The position numbers and the translations under genes are program-made. Shown here one piece after another: positions 34,185-41,801 of a stretch of DNA of 55,294 nucleotides (its first letter is position 1; every line of letters begins with the position of its first letter). The stretch comes from Williamsia sp. (lineage in GTDB: Bacteria > Actinomycetota > Actinomycetes > Mycobacteriales > Mycobacteriaceae). The stretch is taken from contig NZ_JAEMTF010000006.1 of the NCBI RefSeq assembly GCF_016462415.1, forward strand, positions 10,369 to 65,662. Reading direction: 5' to 3'. The notes under the pieces are model-generated. The model made no database searches, was not told where the DNA came from, and worked only from the letters and a program-made list of their open reading frames with translations.

Positions 34185-35357
34185 CTACAGGCCGAGGATG
34201 GTTTTCGCGATGACGCCGCGCTGTATCTCGTTGGAGCCGCCGAAGATCGACAGCTTGCGCAGGTTCATGTACTGGGTGGCCGAGGCGGTCGCGGCCTCGT
34301 CGGCGCGTAGCGGGCCGTCGGTGTGCACCAACGCCGCGTCGGTTCCGGCCGCGGTCATCCGCAGACGCGTCAACTCCTGCAGTGTGCGTGTGCCCTCGAG
34401 CTTGAGCAACGACGACACCGGACTCGCGGCACCGTTCTCGGAGGCGCCGGTGACCCGCAGCTGGGTGGCCTCCAGGGCGAGCAGCTTCGTCTTGATCGCG
34501 TGCATGGAGCCGCGGAACGCCGCGTCCCGGGCGAGCGACCCGGTTCCGGTCGGGGTCGTCTCGGCGCTCACCGCGAGGTCGGCGAAGATCCGCTGAGCGG
34601 TACCGACCTGAGCGATGCTGTTGCGCTCGTTGCCGAGCAGGAACTTGGCGTAGGTCCAGCCCATGTTCTCCTCGCCGACGAGGTTCTCGGCGGGGATGAC
34701 GACGTTGTCGAAGAAGAATTCGTTGACCTCCGCGCTGCCGTCGACCAGGGTGATCGGTCGGCGCTCGATTCCGGGTGTGGTCAGGTCGAGGAGCAGGAAC
34801 GAGATGCCCTGCTGTTTGCGGGCGGCCTCGGGGTTCGTCCGGGCGAGGACGAACATCCAGTCCCCATACTGCCCCAGAGTGGTCCAGGTCTTCTGCCCGT
34901 TGAGGACGTAGACGTCGCCGTCGCGCCGTGCGGTGGTCTTGAGCGAGGCCAGGTCGGAGCCGGCCTCGGGCTCGGAAAAGCCCTGTGACCACCAGATGTC
35001 GAGATTCGCGGTCGCCGGCAGGAACTTCTGCTTCTGCTCCTCGCTGCCGAACTCGGCGATGATCGGGCCGACCATCGACACGTTGAACGCGAGCGGCTGC
35101 GGCACGGCGGCGCGCTGCAGTTCCGATCCGTAGATGTGTGACTGCGTCGCACTCCAGTCCTTGCCACCCCACTGTGCGGGCCAGTGCGGCACGGCGAGAC
35201 CGTGGCGGTTGAGGATGCGCTGGCTGGTGACGATGTCGTCGTGCGTGGTCTGGTTCAGCGCACTGCGGCGCCGGATGTCGGCGGGTATCTCACCGAGGAA
35301 CACCTCGCGCAGGTGGTCGCGGAATTCGATGTCGGCACCTGAGAGTTCGAGGTCCAT
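34185..35357 (-). CDS. Acyl-CoA dehydrogenase, canonical subunit
   Basis: A 390-residue FAD-dependent dehydrogenase that introduces the alpha-beta double bond into acyl-CoA. GFSEPEAGSDLASLKTTA and LNGQKTWTTLGQYGDW are the flavin and substrate motifs, and FGGSNEIQRGVIAKTILGL is the C-terminal signature. The ATG at 35357 has AAGGAG 7 nt upstream; the open frame further upstream is spurious. It is followed by its divergent partner ACAD and preceded by the CoA-transferase, so the operon activates an acid to its CoA ester and then desaturates it. Confidence 0.93.
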   Translation of the reverse strand: MDLELSGADIEFRDHLREVFLGEIPADIRRRSALNQTTHDDIVTSQRILNRHGLAVPHWPAQWGGKDWSATQSHIYGSELQRAAVPQPLAFNVSMVGPIIAEFGSEEQKQKFLPATANLDIWWSQGFSEPEAGSDLASLKTTARRDGDVYVLNGQKTWTTLGQYGDWMFVLARTNPEAARKQQGISFLLLDLTTPGIERRPITLVDGSAEVNEFFFDNVVIPAENLVGEENMGWTYAKFLLGNERNSIAQVGTAQRIFADLAVSAETTPTGTGSLARDAAFRGSMHAIKTKLLALEATQLRVTGASENGAASPVSSLLKLEGTRTLQELTRLRMTAAGTDAALVHTDGPLRADEAATASATQYMNLRKLSIFGGSNEIQRGVIAKTILGL

Positions 35358-35403
35358 GGCGGTTCTCCTTCGTGGATGTGGAGTGAACGGGTCGACGGCC
35401 CGC

Positions 35404-36630
35404 TCAGGCGGTCGCGGGGGTACGGACTGCGTCGAGCACCTCGTCGGTGCTGGCGCCCGCCCGCTCGGCGTGGCGGTAGAAGCCGGTCGGGGTCTGCGAG
35501 AGGTGCAGCGGGTTGGCCACCACGCGGATGGTGCCCTCGGTGGGGTGTTCCATCTCGGTGATGAGTCCGACCTCGCGCACATACGGGTCCTGCGGCAGGT
35601 CGGCGATGTCGACCACCAGGCCGTAGGGCATGTCGTTGTCGGTGAGGTACTGCTCCCACTCCGCGGTGGTCCTGGCGGTGGAGTGCGCGAGGACCTTCTC
35701 GATGCCCGCGGTGAACGTGGGGCGGTCGATGGTCGGCGAGTCCCACGCGGGGTCGGCGGCGTCCTCGGTGAGTCCGGCGCCGATGAGCAGCTTGCGCACG
35801 GCGTCGTTGGTGTACGGGACCGCGGCGATGGCGCCGCCGTCGGCGGTACGCATGGCGGCGTGGGCTCCGGTGAGGCTCAGCGGGTTGCCGACCTCACCTG
35901 CGGCGGGGACGAAGACGTCGCCGGCCATGTGCTCGACCATGTTCACCGCGATCATCGCGTCGGCCATGGCGAGCTGCACGTGCTGGCCCTCGCCGGTGCG
36001 CAGCTGGTGGTAGAGCGCGGCGAGGACGCCGTTGAGCAGGTAGAGGCCTGCGGTCTTGTCGGCGATGAAGGTCGGCATGAACTGTAGCGAGCCACCGGCG
36101 CGGTCCTGCAGGCTGACCAGTCCGGACACGGCCTGGATGACCTCGTCGTACGCGGGACGGTTGCCCTGCGACGAGGTGGGGGCGAAGCCCTGGGCGTGTG
36201 CGTAGATCAGGTGGGGGAAGCGCTCGTGCAGCTCGTCGTAGCCGAGGCCGAGTCGGTCGAGTGCGGCGGCGCGCATGTTGGTCACCAGCACGTCGGCGTC
36301 GGCGAGCAGCGCGAACAGGTCCTCGAGTCCCTGCGGGTCCTTGAGGTTGATCGCGACGCTGCGCTTGTTGCGGTTGACCTGCATGTACAGCGGCGCCATG
36401 CCGGGGTTGCGACCGGTGTTGGCCGGTGACTGCCGGGCGGTGTCGAAGGGCGGCTCGATGCGGATCACGTCGGCACCGAAGTCGCCGAGGATCTGGGTCG
36501 CGTACGGCCCCATCACGACGGTGGAGATGTCGATGACGGTGACGCCCGCGAGGGGGCCGGAGTTCTGCGCGGTCATGTCGGCCGTGGTGGCGGTGTCTGC
36601 TGTGGTGCTCGTGCCTTCTGTGTTGCTCAT
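35404..36630 (-). CDS. CaiB/BaiF (class III) CoA-transferase
   Basis: A 408-residue enzyme moving CoA from one acyl-CoA to a free acid, the activating step of the operon. GVTVIDISTVVMGPYATQILGDFGADVIRIE is the family N-terminus, NRNKRSVAINLKDPQG the CoA-binding stretch, and RPAYDEVIQAVSGL contains the catalytic Asp. The first 25 residues are Thr-rich and dispensable-looking. First gene of the minus-strand operon, 97 bp from the divergent LysR gene. A TACCGT box 7 nt before the ATG implies a leaderless transcript. Confidence 0.93.
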   Translation of the reverse strand: MSNTEGTSTTADTATTADMTAQNSGPLAGVTVIDISTVVMGPYATQILGDFGADVIRIEPPFDTARQSPANTGRNPGMAPLYMQVNRNKRSVAINLKDPQGLEDLFALLADADVLVTNMRAAALDRLGLGYDELHERFPHLIYAHAQGFAPTSSQGNRPAYDEVIQAVSGLVSLQDRAGGSLQFMPTFIADKTAGLYLLNGVLAALYHQLRTGEGQHVQLAMADAMIAVNMVEHMAGDVFVPAAGEVGNPLSLTGAHAAMRTADGGAIAAVPYTNDAVRKLLIGAGLTEDAADPAWDSPTIDRPTFTAGIEKVLAHSTARTTAEWEQYLTDNDMPYGLVVDIADLPQDPYVREVGLITEMEHPTEGTIRVVANPLHLSQTPTGFYRHAERAGASTDEVLDAVRTPATA

Positions 36631-36637
36631 GTCTTCG

Positions 36638-36719
36638 ACGGTAGGTCGTTACCAGGGGTAAGGGAATTACCGTCTGACTCAGATCGGTGTGTCCACGGCG
36701 ATAACACCGGGGCTACGCT
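36638..36719. promoter_or_regulatory. LysR operator and divergent promoters of the catabolic operon
   Basis: TTACC AGG GGTAA (36649-36661) is a perfect dyad that fits the LysR T-N11-A rule. GGTAA GGGAA TTACC (36657-36671) is a second perfect dyad sharing its first arm. The cluster starts 5 bp upstream of the operon's TACCGT -10 box (minus strand, 36638-36643), so bound LysR would contact RNA polymerase. A TACGCT box (36714-36719) 8 nt before the GTG serves the LysR gene. Confidence 0.65.
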
Positions 36720-36727
36720 GCTCAGCT

Positions 36728-37618
36728 GTGGAGATGCATCACCTGCGGTACTTCCTGGCCGTCGCCCGCGAACTGAACTTCACGCGTGCGGCGCGGTCGT
36801 TGAACATGTCGGTGCCGCCGCTCAGCCAGCGCATCCGCACCCTCGAGCACGAGCTCGGCACTCCCCTGTTCGAGCGTTCGACCCACCACACCAAGCTGAC
36901 CCCCGCGGGTGAGGCCCTGCTACCGCTGGCGGCGTCGGTGGTCACCGATTTCGATGCCATCCCCACCCTCGTCGGCCAGGGCGTCGGTCGGGCCGATGTG
37001 CGGCTCGCCGTCCCCGACGTCCTCAACCCCCGACACCGTCGTGCGCTGACCGACGCGATCCGCGGCCTCGACGCGTCGTTCTCGTTCACCATCCGACAGA
37101 TGCCGTCACTGCAGATGGAGTCGGCGTTGCTGAGCAGTTCGATCGACATCGCCATCGCGCACGTGGGCACCACGAACGATCGGTTGTCGACCCGGGTGCT
37201 CTACAGCGAGCCGCTCGGGGCCGTCGTCGATGCGAGCCGGTTTCCCGACCGGACGTCGCTGTCGATGGCCGACCTACGCGGGCTGCGCTACATCCAGGGC
37301 CCGCGTCACTGGGATCTCGGCGCCGGACGCACCGACCGTCTGGCCGCCGCGGGCGCGGTCGTCGATGCCGACGCGAGCTTCACCGACATCAGCGGGTTGC
37401 TGTTGTTCCTGCGCAGCGCAGCGGCGTTCACGATCGTGCCGCTGGAGTCGGAGGCGGTGCTCTCGGTGGACCGCGCCGAATACGCGGTCCTGCCCGTCGA
37501 CGACATGGACGAGTCGCTCACGACCTACCTGCTGCGTCGCGTCGCCGACACCTGGCTCGACCCGGTCGTCACCGCCCTCGGCCGCACCCACGAGGATCCC
37601 GACTCCCACCCCGCCTGA
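36728..37618 (+). CDS. LysR-family regulator of the divergent acyl-CoA operon
   Basis: A 296-residue regulator. EMHHLRYFLAVARELNFTRAARSLNMSVPPLSQRIRTLE is the DNA-binding domain, close to the CatR/BenM-type aromatic-acid branch in style; the effector domain begins near residue 90. I chose GTG at 36728 because LysR proteins begin just before HLRYF and a TACGCT box lies 8 nt upstream; an in-frame GTG at 36689 is less likely. It is divergent from the CoA-transferase operon, with dyads between, so it probably activates that operon when the pathway substrate is present. Confidence 0.92.
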   Translation: MEMHHLRYFLAVARELNFTRAARSLNMSVPPLSQRIRTLEHELGTPLFERSTHHTKLTPAGEALLPLAASVVTDFDAIPTLVGQGVGRADVRLAVPDVLNPRHRRALTDAIRGLDASFSFTIRQMPSLQMESALLSSSIDIAIAHVGTTNDRLSTRVLYSEPLGAVVDASRFPDRTSLSMADLRGLRYIQGPRHWDLGAGRTDRLAAAGAVVDADASFTDISGLLLFLRSAAAFTIVPLESEAVLSVDRAEYAVLPVDDMDESLTTYLLRRVADTWLDPVVTALGRTHEDPDSHPA

Positions 37619-37630
37619 CCCCACGACGGC

Positions 37631-37784
37631 GTCGAGTGGGCGGATGCGGACGTCGAGTGGGCGGATGCGGACGTCGAGTGGGCGTTTACGGACGATGACT
37701 GGGCGTTTGCGGACGCCGACCGGCAGGCCTCGCCCACCCGCTGTCCGCAGCCGCCCACTCGCTGTCCGCAGCCGCCCACTCGAC
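37631..37784. repeat. 21-bp repeats in inverted arrays (large palindrome)
   Basis: Four direct 21-bp units start at 37631, 37652, 37673 and 37694; the first two are identical (starting GTCGAGTGGGCGG, ending GCGGAC). After a 28-bp gap, two units at 37743 and 37764 are near-exact reverse complements, and a degenerate third may precede them. The halves can fold into a long hairpin. The array fills most of the 205-bp gap between the stops of convergent genes, so it may act as a bidirectional terminator. Confidence 0.8.
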
Positions 37785-37823
37785 GGGTGCGAGGGGTGAG
37801 ACGGGTGAGAGGGGTGCGGCGGG

Positions 37824-39044
37824 TCAGCGCGAGCAGGTGGAGGGCGCGGGATCGCCGGCGAAACGGTCGCCGATCCAGGAGATCGCGCTCGGCGTCAGTC
37901 CGGTGTTGGTGTGGCCCTTGCCCTGTGCCACCGACACCGACAGCGTGTCGCCCATCGCGCACGCGCGCCGGACGGCCCCGGCAGTCCACGACGGGTCGAT
38001 GATCTGGTCGGCGTCGCCGTACCCGACGAACAGCGGTCCGGCCGAACGCCGCTGCGGCAGAGAGTTGACGACGAGCATGTCGTGGAGTCGTCGCAACGCA
38101 TCCGCCGAGGTGATCGTCGCGTCACCCGGCTGGGCCCTGGTGATCGCGGAGAACTTGCGGAACTCGCTTCCCTGACCACAGGAGGTCAGGTCGGACGCCC
38201 CCTGCGCCAATGCCCCTCGCAGGTAGTCGCTCGCCCGGAAATCGGGGTAGACCGCACGCAGCCCGTCGACGATGAGCGGGATGAACCCCAGCTGTATCGG
38301 GGTGAAGCGCGGGGCGACATAGGGCTGCGCGTCGGCGCCGTCGGCGATCGGGGCCACGTCGGCAGCCGGGGCCAGCGCCGCGGCACCCACGAAGTCGAGG
38401 CCGTCCCCGTAGTCGTTCGCGTGCTCGGCCGATGCCCAGGCGGCCTGACCGCCCTGCGAGCTCCCGATCGCGGCCCAACGAGTTCCCGCCTGCGGAACCA
38501 TCGCTCGCGCCGCGCGCACCATGTCGATCATGTTGTAGGCGATGGTCCGCGAGTTCAGGTAGGGATGGGGGACGTCATGCTCGCCGAGGCCCTGGTAGTC
38601 CGACGCGGCCACCACGTAGCCGGCATCGAGCAGGGATGCGACGGTGGATGTCTCACCCAACAGATCCGGGTACCCGGACGGACCGCAGTTCGCTGCGGTG
38701 CCGGTGGTCCCGTGACCGAACGCGACAACCGGCCAGCCGCCCTGCGGGGGCGTGCCCGAGGGCACCGCGACGTACCCAGACACCCGGGTCCCGAAACTGC
38801 CCGCCGGATCCCCCGGTGCGTACCCGGCCGTCGATCGGTACACCACCCGGGTCAGGTTCTCGCCGGCGAGACGGCCATCGGGATCGACCGCCAGCGCCGC
38901 CCTGCTCAGGATCTCCCCGCGCGCGTCACCGACCGGAGCCGGTGGCAGCGCCGACGGTGTCGCAGAGGACGATTCGACGTCCGACGAGCTCGGCGAACCG
39001 GTCGGCGCGGATGTCGAACATCCGATCGCCAGGGTCGCGAGCAC
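37824..39044 (-). CDS. Lipase-like alpha/beta hydrolase, predicted lipoprotein
   Basis: A 406-residue protein of the secretory lipase (LIP) type. GHGTTGT forms the oxyanion region, GSSQGGQAAW the nucleophile elbow, DADQIIDP the acid and GKGHTNTG the catalytic His. LAIGC near the N-terminus is a lipobox, so it is probably anchored outside the membrane and hydrolyses lipid esters. The first standard start codon, GTG at 39044, leaves only eight residues before the Cys. The frame stays open upstream, encoding a normal signal peptide (GIRSARSAITLAVLATLAIGC) with ATC codons at 39083 and 39086 but no ATG, GTG or TTG. The true start may therefore be ATC. Confidence 0.85.
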   Translation of the reverse strand: MLATLAIGCSTSAPTGSPSSSDVESSSATPSALPPAPVGDARGEILSRAALAVDPDGRLAGENLTRVVYRSTAGYAPGDPAGSFGTRVSGYVAVPSGTPPQGGWPVVAFGHGTTGTAANCGPSGYPDLLGETSTVASLLDAGYVVAASDYQGLGEHDVPHPYLNSRTIAYNMIDMVRAARAMVPQAGTRWAAIGSSQGGQAAWASAEHANDYGDGLDFVGAAALAPAADVAPIADGADAQPYVAPRFTPIQLGFIPLIVDGLRAVYPDFRASDYLRGALAQGASDLTSCGQGSEFRKFSAITRAQPGDATITSADALRRLHDMLVVNSLPQRRSAGPLFVGYGDADQIIDPSWTAGAVRRACAMGDTLSVSVAQGKGHTNTGLTPSAISWIGDRFAGDPAPSTCSR

Positions 39045-39094
39045 CGCGAGGGTGATCGCCGATCGCGCCGACCGGATGCCGATGATGGGTGGTC

Positions 39095-39274
39095 CTACTT
39101 CTTCTCGTCGCCCAGCTTGCGGGCCGCGTCCTTGGCGGCGTCGCGACCCTTGTTCACCTGGCTGGTGTACTTGCCCTTGGTCGCCTTGTCGACGGCCTGG
39201 GCACCCTTGTCGATGTACTGCGAGTTCTTGCTGATGGCCGTCTTGGCCTTGTTGGCGAGCTGCTTGAAATCCAT
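39095..39274 (-). CDS. Rv0909-like antitoxin family protein
   Basis: A 59-residue, highly charged helical protein (MDFKQLANKAKTAISKNSQ, then GKYTSQVNKGRDAAKDAARKL) of the MT0933/Rv0909 antitoxin type. M. tuberculosis Rv0909, as I recall it, is also 59 residues and pairs with the SRPBCC toxin Rv0910. Here no toxin gene is adjacent; the Rv0910-like gene lies 8 kb away on the same strand. I chose the ATG at 39274 because the family N-terminus starts there. AGTAGGA at its 3' end may be the ribosome-binding site of the following lipase gene. A CsbD-like stress role is an alternative. Confidence 0.75.
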   Translation of the reverse strand: MDFKQLANKAKTAISKNSQYIDKGAQAVDKATKGKYTSQVNKGRDAAKDAARKLGDEKK

Positions 39275-39361
39275 GTCCGACCCCTGTTCGTGGTGTTGTT
39301 CGATCGCACGCCAGTCTAGCCGCGCGGGCGACATGTCCGATTCAGGCGAGATCTCGACGCG

Positions 39362-40492
39362 TCAGCCGACGTTCTCCCACCAGGTCTGATCGGCGATCCC
39401 GGCCCCGGTACGGGCGACGACATCGATGCGCGCGCCCGGAGCGGGAGTCGCGACCTCCGCGTGGGCGGCGTCGGCCGCGGTGAGCATGCGGCTCACCGGC
39501 TCGTCCCACGGGTGCATGGCGAGATTGAACGTGGCCCAGTGGATGGGGACCATCAGCGACTCCGACAGCGACGACCCGGCGAGGAACCGGTGCAGTTCGA
39601 CACCCTCCTCGGGGTTGACGTGGATGTCGGGCCACAGCTCGCCGTACGCCCCGATCGGGACGAGCGTGAGCTCGTAGGGACCGGTGGTCCGCGCGGAGTC
39701 GGCGTAGGCCTCGGTGAAGCCGGTGTCGCCGGTGAAGAACGCGTTGTGCGTCGGCCCGTGGATGCCCCAGCTGGCCCACTGGGTGAGGTTGCGGACCACA
39801 CCTCGACCCGAGAAGTGGCGTGCCGGTAGACAATCGAAGGTCAGGTCGAGGTGCGTGACCTGCCCGCCCCAGTCGCTCTCGGAGATGCGGCCCGCCGCGA
39901 TCCCCCAGTACTCGAGATGGGCTCCGACACCGATCGGGGCGACGAAGTGCGCGTCGGGCTGACGCCGTGCGATCTCGACGACCGTCGCCATGTCGAGGTG
40001 GTCGTAGTGGTCGTGACTGAGAAGCACGACGTCGATGGCGGGCAGGTCGGCCGCCGAGCACGGCGCGCGGTGCAGTCGGCTCGGCCCGACCACCTGCGAG
40101 GGCGAGCACCGCTTGGAGAACACCGGATCGGTGAGCACCCGCCTGCCGTCGATCTCGATCAGCGAACTCGCGTGGCCCAACCACGTCACCGCGAGCGCGC
40201 CGACGGTGGTCTCGAAGTGCGGGGTACGCACCGGCACGATCCCGCGCGGTTGGCCTCGACGACGTTCACGCAGCATGTCGCGGGTGTTGCCGGCAGTCGG
40301 GGTGATCGGCGACGCCGGTTCGCGATTGGCGAAGAACCCGTCGGTCTGATTCGGCGAGGACGCGATGTGCGGCGCGATCGCCTCCGGCGACGCCCCGAAC
40401 GCCCGCCCCGCCGGTACCCCCGTCGCGGCCAGACCCGAGGTGAAGGCTCCGACGGTGCTGGTGGCTGCGCTGGCAGCGAGTTTGCGGATCAC
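39362..40492 (-). CDS. MBL-fold metallohydrolase (NAPE-PLD/UlaG-like)
   Basis: A 376-residue metallo-beta-lactamase-fold protein. LLSHDHYDHLD is the HxHxDH zinc site, FTGDTGFTEAY and VPIHWATFNLAMHPWDEP supply further ligands, and VTWLGHASSLIEIDGRRVLTDPVF opens the domain, as in N-acylphosphatidylethanolamine phospholipase D relatives. The N-terminal 35 residues are Ala-rich and weakly hydrophobic, perhaps a signal or membrane-binding stretch. Start GTG 40492 is favoured by a TACTGT box 7 nt upstream; GTG at 40501 overlaps the box. A phospholipid or acylamide substrate is possible but unproven. Confidence 0.85.
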   Translation of the reverse strand: MIRKLAASAATSTVGAFTSGLAATGVPAGRAFGASPEAIAPHIASSPNQTDGFFANREPASPITPTAGNTRDMLRERRRGQPRGIVPVRTPHFETTVGALAVTWLGHASSLIEIDGRRVLTDPVFSKRCSPSQVVGPSRLHRAPCSAADLPAIDVVLLSHDHYDHLDMATVVEIARRQPDAHFVAPIGVGAHLEYWGIAAGRISESDWGGQVTHLDLTFDCLPARHFSGRGVVRNLTQWASWGIHGPTHNAFFTGDTGFTEAYADSARTTGPYELTLVPIGAYGELWPDIHVNPEEGVELHRFLAGSSLSESLMVPIHWATFNLAMHPWDEPVSRMLTAADAAHAEVATPAPGARIDVVARTGAGIADQTWWENVG

Positions 40493-40499
40493 TCTCGTC

Positions 40500-40505
40500 A
40501 CAGTA
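40500..40505 (-). promoter_or_regulatory. -10 box (TACTGT) of the MBL hydrolase gene
   Basis: TACTGT ends 7 nt before the GTG at 40492, the same leaderless geometry as other genes here. Confidence 0.4.
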
Positions 40506-40577
40506 CCGACGTGCCGCCGACGATCCGACCGCGGTTTCGGTCGACCCGGCGGGGAATCATCGACACGCGGTCAGAGT

Positions 40578-40599
40578 TGACTATGTACGACAATAGTCA
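40578..40599. promoter_or_regulatory. Perfect palindrome upstream of the thiolase gene
   Basis: TGACTAT (40578-40584) and ATAGTCA (40593-40599) are perfect 7-bp arms around an 8-bp centre, ending 17 bp before the thiolase ATG. TTGACT within the left arm could be a -35 element. The size suits a TetR-family repressor, common on fatty-acid genes, but no such regulator is encoded nearby. Confidence 0.6.
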
Positions 40600-40616
40600 G
40601 AACACCGGAGGTTCCC

Positions 40617-41801
40617 ATGACACGCTCATCCATCACCGACGCCGTCATCGTCGGCGCGGTCCGCACCCCCATCGGGAAGGGCAAGGCGAGCGGGGCGCTG
40701 CACGGCGTCCATCCGGTCGACATGCTCGCCCACAGCCTGCGCACCCTCGTCGAGCGCACCGGCATCGACCCGACGCTCATCGACGACGTCATCACCGGCA
40801 CGGTCACACAGGCCGACGAACAGGGCCAGAACATCGCGCGCAACGCCGTCCTCGCCGCCGGCTTCCCCGAGTCCGTTCCCGCGACGACGATCAATCGGCA
40901 GTGCGGATCGAGTCAGCAGGCCATCTCGTTCGCCGCGCAGGGTGTGATGTCCGGGGCATACGACGTCGTCGTCGCCGCCGGCGTCGAGTCGATGGGCCGC
41001 GTACCGATGATGTCCGACGTGCGGCCGGGGGCCGACCCGTTCGGTGTCGACCTGGCCCAGCGCTATCCGGAGGGGTTCATCCCGCAGGGCTACAGCGCCG
41101 AACTGATCTCCGCGCGGTGGGGATTCACTCGCACCCAACTCGACGAGTTCGCGCTGTCGAGTCACGAGAAGGCGGTGGCCGCCACCAAGGACGGGCGGTT
41201 CGCCACCGAGCTGGCACCTCTTGCGGGTCTGGACCACGACGAGATGATCCGGCCCGGCGGATCGCTCGAATCACTGGCCGGGCTGCGGTCGGCGTTCTAC
41301 GACGAGTCGATGGCACAGCGCTTCCCCGAGATCGGCTGGAACATCACCGCCGCCAACTCGAGTCCGCTCTCCGACGGCAGCGCCGCGGTGTTGATCACCT
41401 CGTCGGAGACCGCGCGGCGACTCGGCCTGACGCCGCTGGCGCGGATCCACACGACCACCGTCGTCGGCTCCGACCCGATCCTGATGCTCACCGGGGTCAT
41501 CCCGGCGACCGAGAAGGTGTTGGCCAAGGCCGGGCTCGCCATCGGCGACATCGACCTGTTCGAGGTCAACGAGGCGTTCAGCCCGGTGGTGCTGGCCTGG
41601 GCTCGCGACACCGGCGCCGACCTGACCCGCACGAACGTCAACGGCGGGGCCATCGCGCTCGGGCATCCGCTCGGCGCCAGCGGGGCGCGCATCATGACGA
41701 CACTCGTCAACGCCCTGCACCAGACCGGTGGTCGGTACGGACTGCAGACGATGTGCGAGGCGGGCGGTCAGGCCAACGCCACGATCATCGAGCGGCTCTA
41801 G
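40617..41801 (+). CDS. Thiolase family protein (acetyl-CoA acyltransferase)
   Basis: A 394-residue thiolase. TINRQCGSSQQAI holds the acyl-enzyme Cys, VNEAFSPVVLAW the conserved NEAF, GGAIALGHPLGASGAR the catalytic His, and MCEAGGQANATIIERL the second Cys at the C-terminus. Full-length for the family. It would cleave 3-ketoacyl-CoA in beta-oxidation or condense acetyl-CoA. GGAGG lies 6 nt before the ATG. It overlaps the convergent NAD(P)-binding gene: both stop codons fall within one CTAG. Confidence 0.94.
   Translation: MTRSSITDAVIVGAVRTPIGKGKASGALHGVHPVDMLAHSLRTLVERTGIDPTLIDDVITGTVTQADEQGQNIARNAVLAAGFPESVPATTINRQCGSSQQAISFAAQGVMSGAYDVVVAAGVESMGRVPMMSDVRPGADPFGVDLAQRYPEGFIPQGYSAELISARWGFTRTQLDEFALSSHEKAVAATKDGRFATELAPLAGLDHDEMIRPGGSLESLAGLRSAFYDESMAQRFPEIGWNITAANSSPLSDGSAAVLITSSETARRLGLTPLARIHTTTVVGSDPILMLTGVIPATEKVLAKAGLAIGDIDLFEVNEAFSPVVLAWARDTGADLTRTNVNGGAIALGHPLGASGARIMTTLVNALHQTGGRYGLQTMCEAGGQANATIIERL

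Noticed and set aside
37631-37784. CRISPR array
   Set aside because: The 21-bp units are contiguous with no unique spacers, and units occur in both orientations; no cas gene is present.
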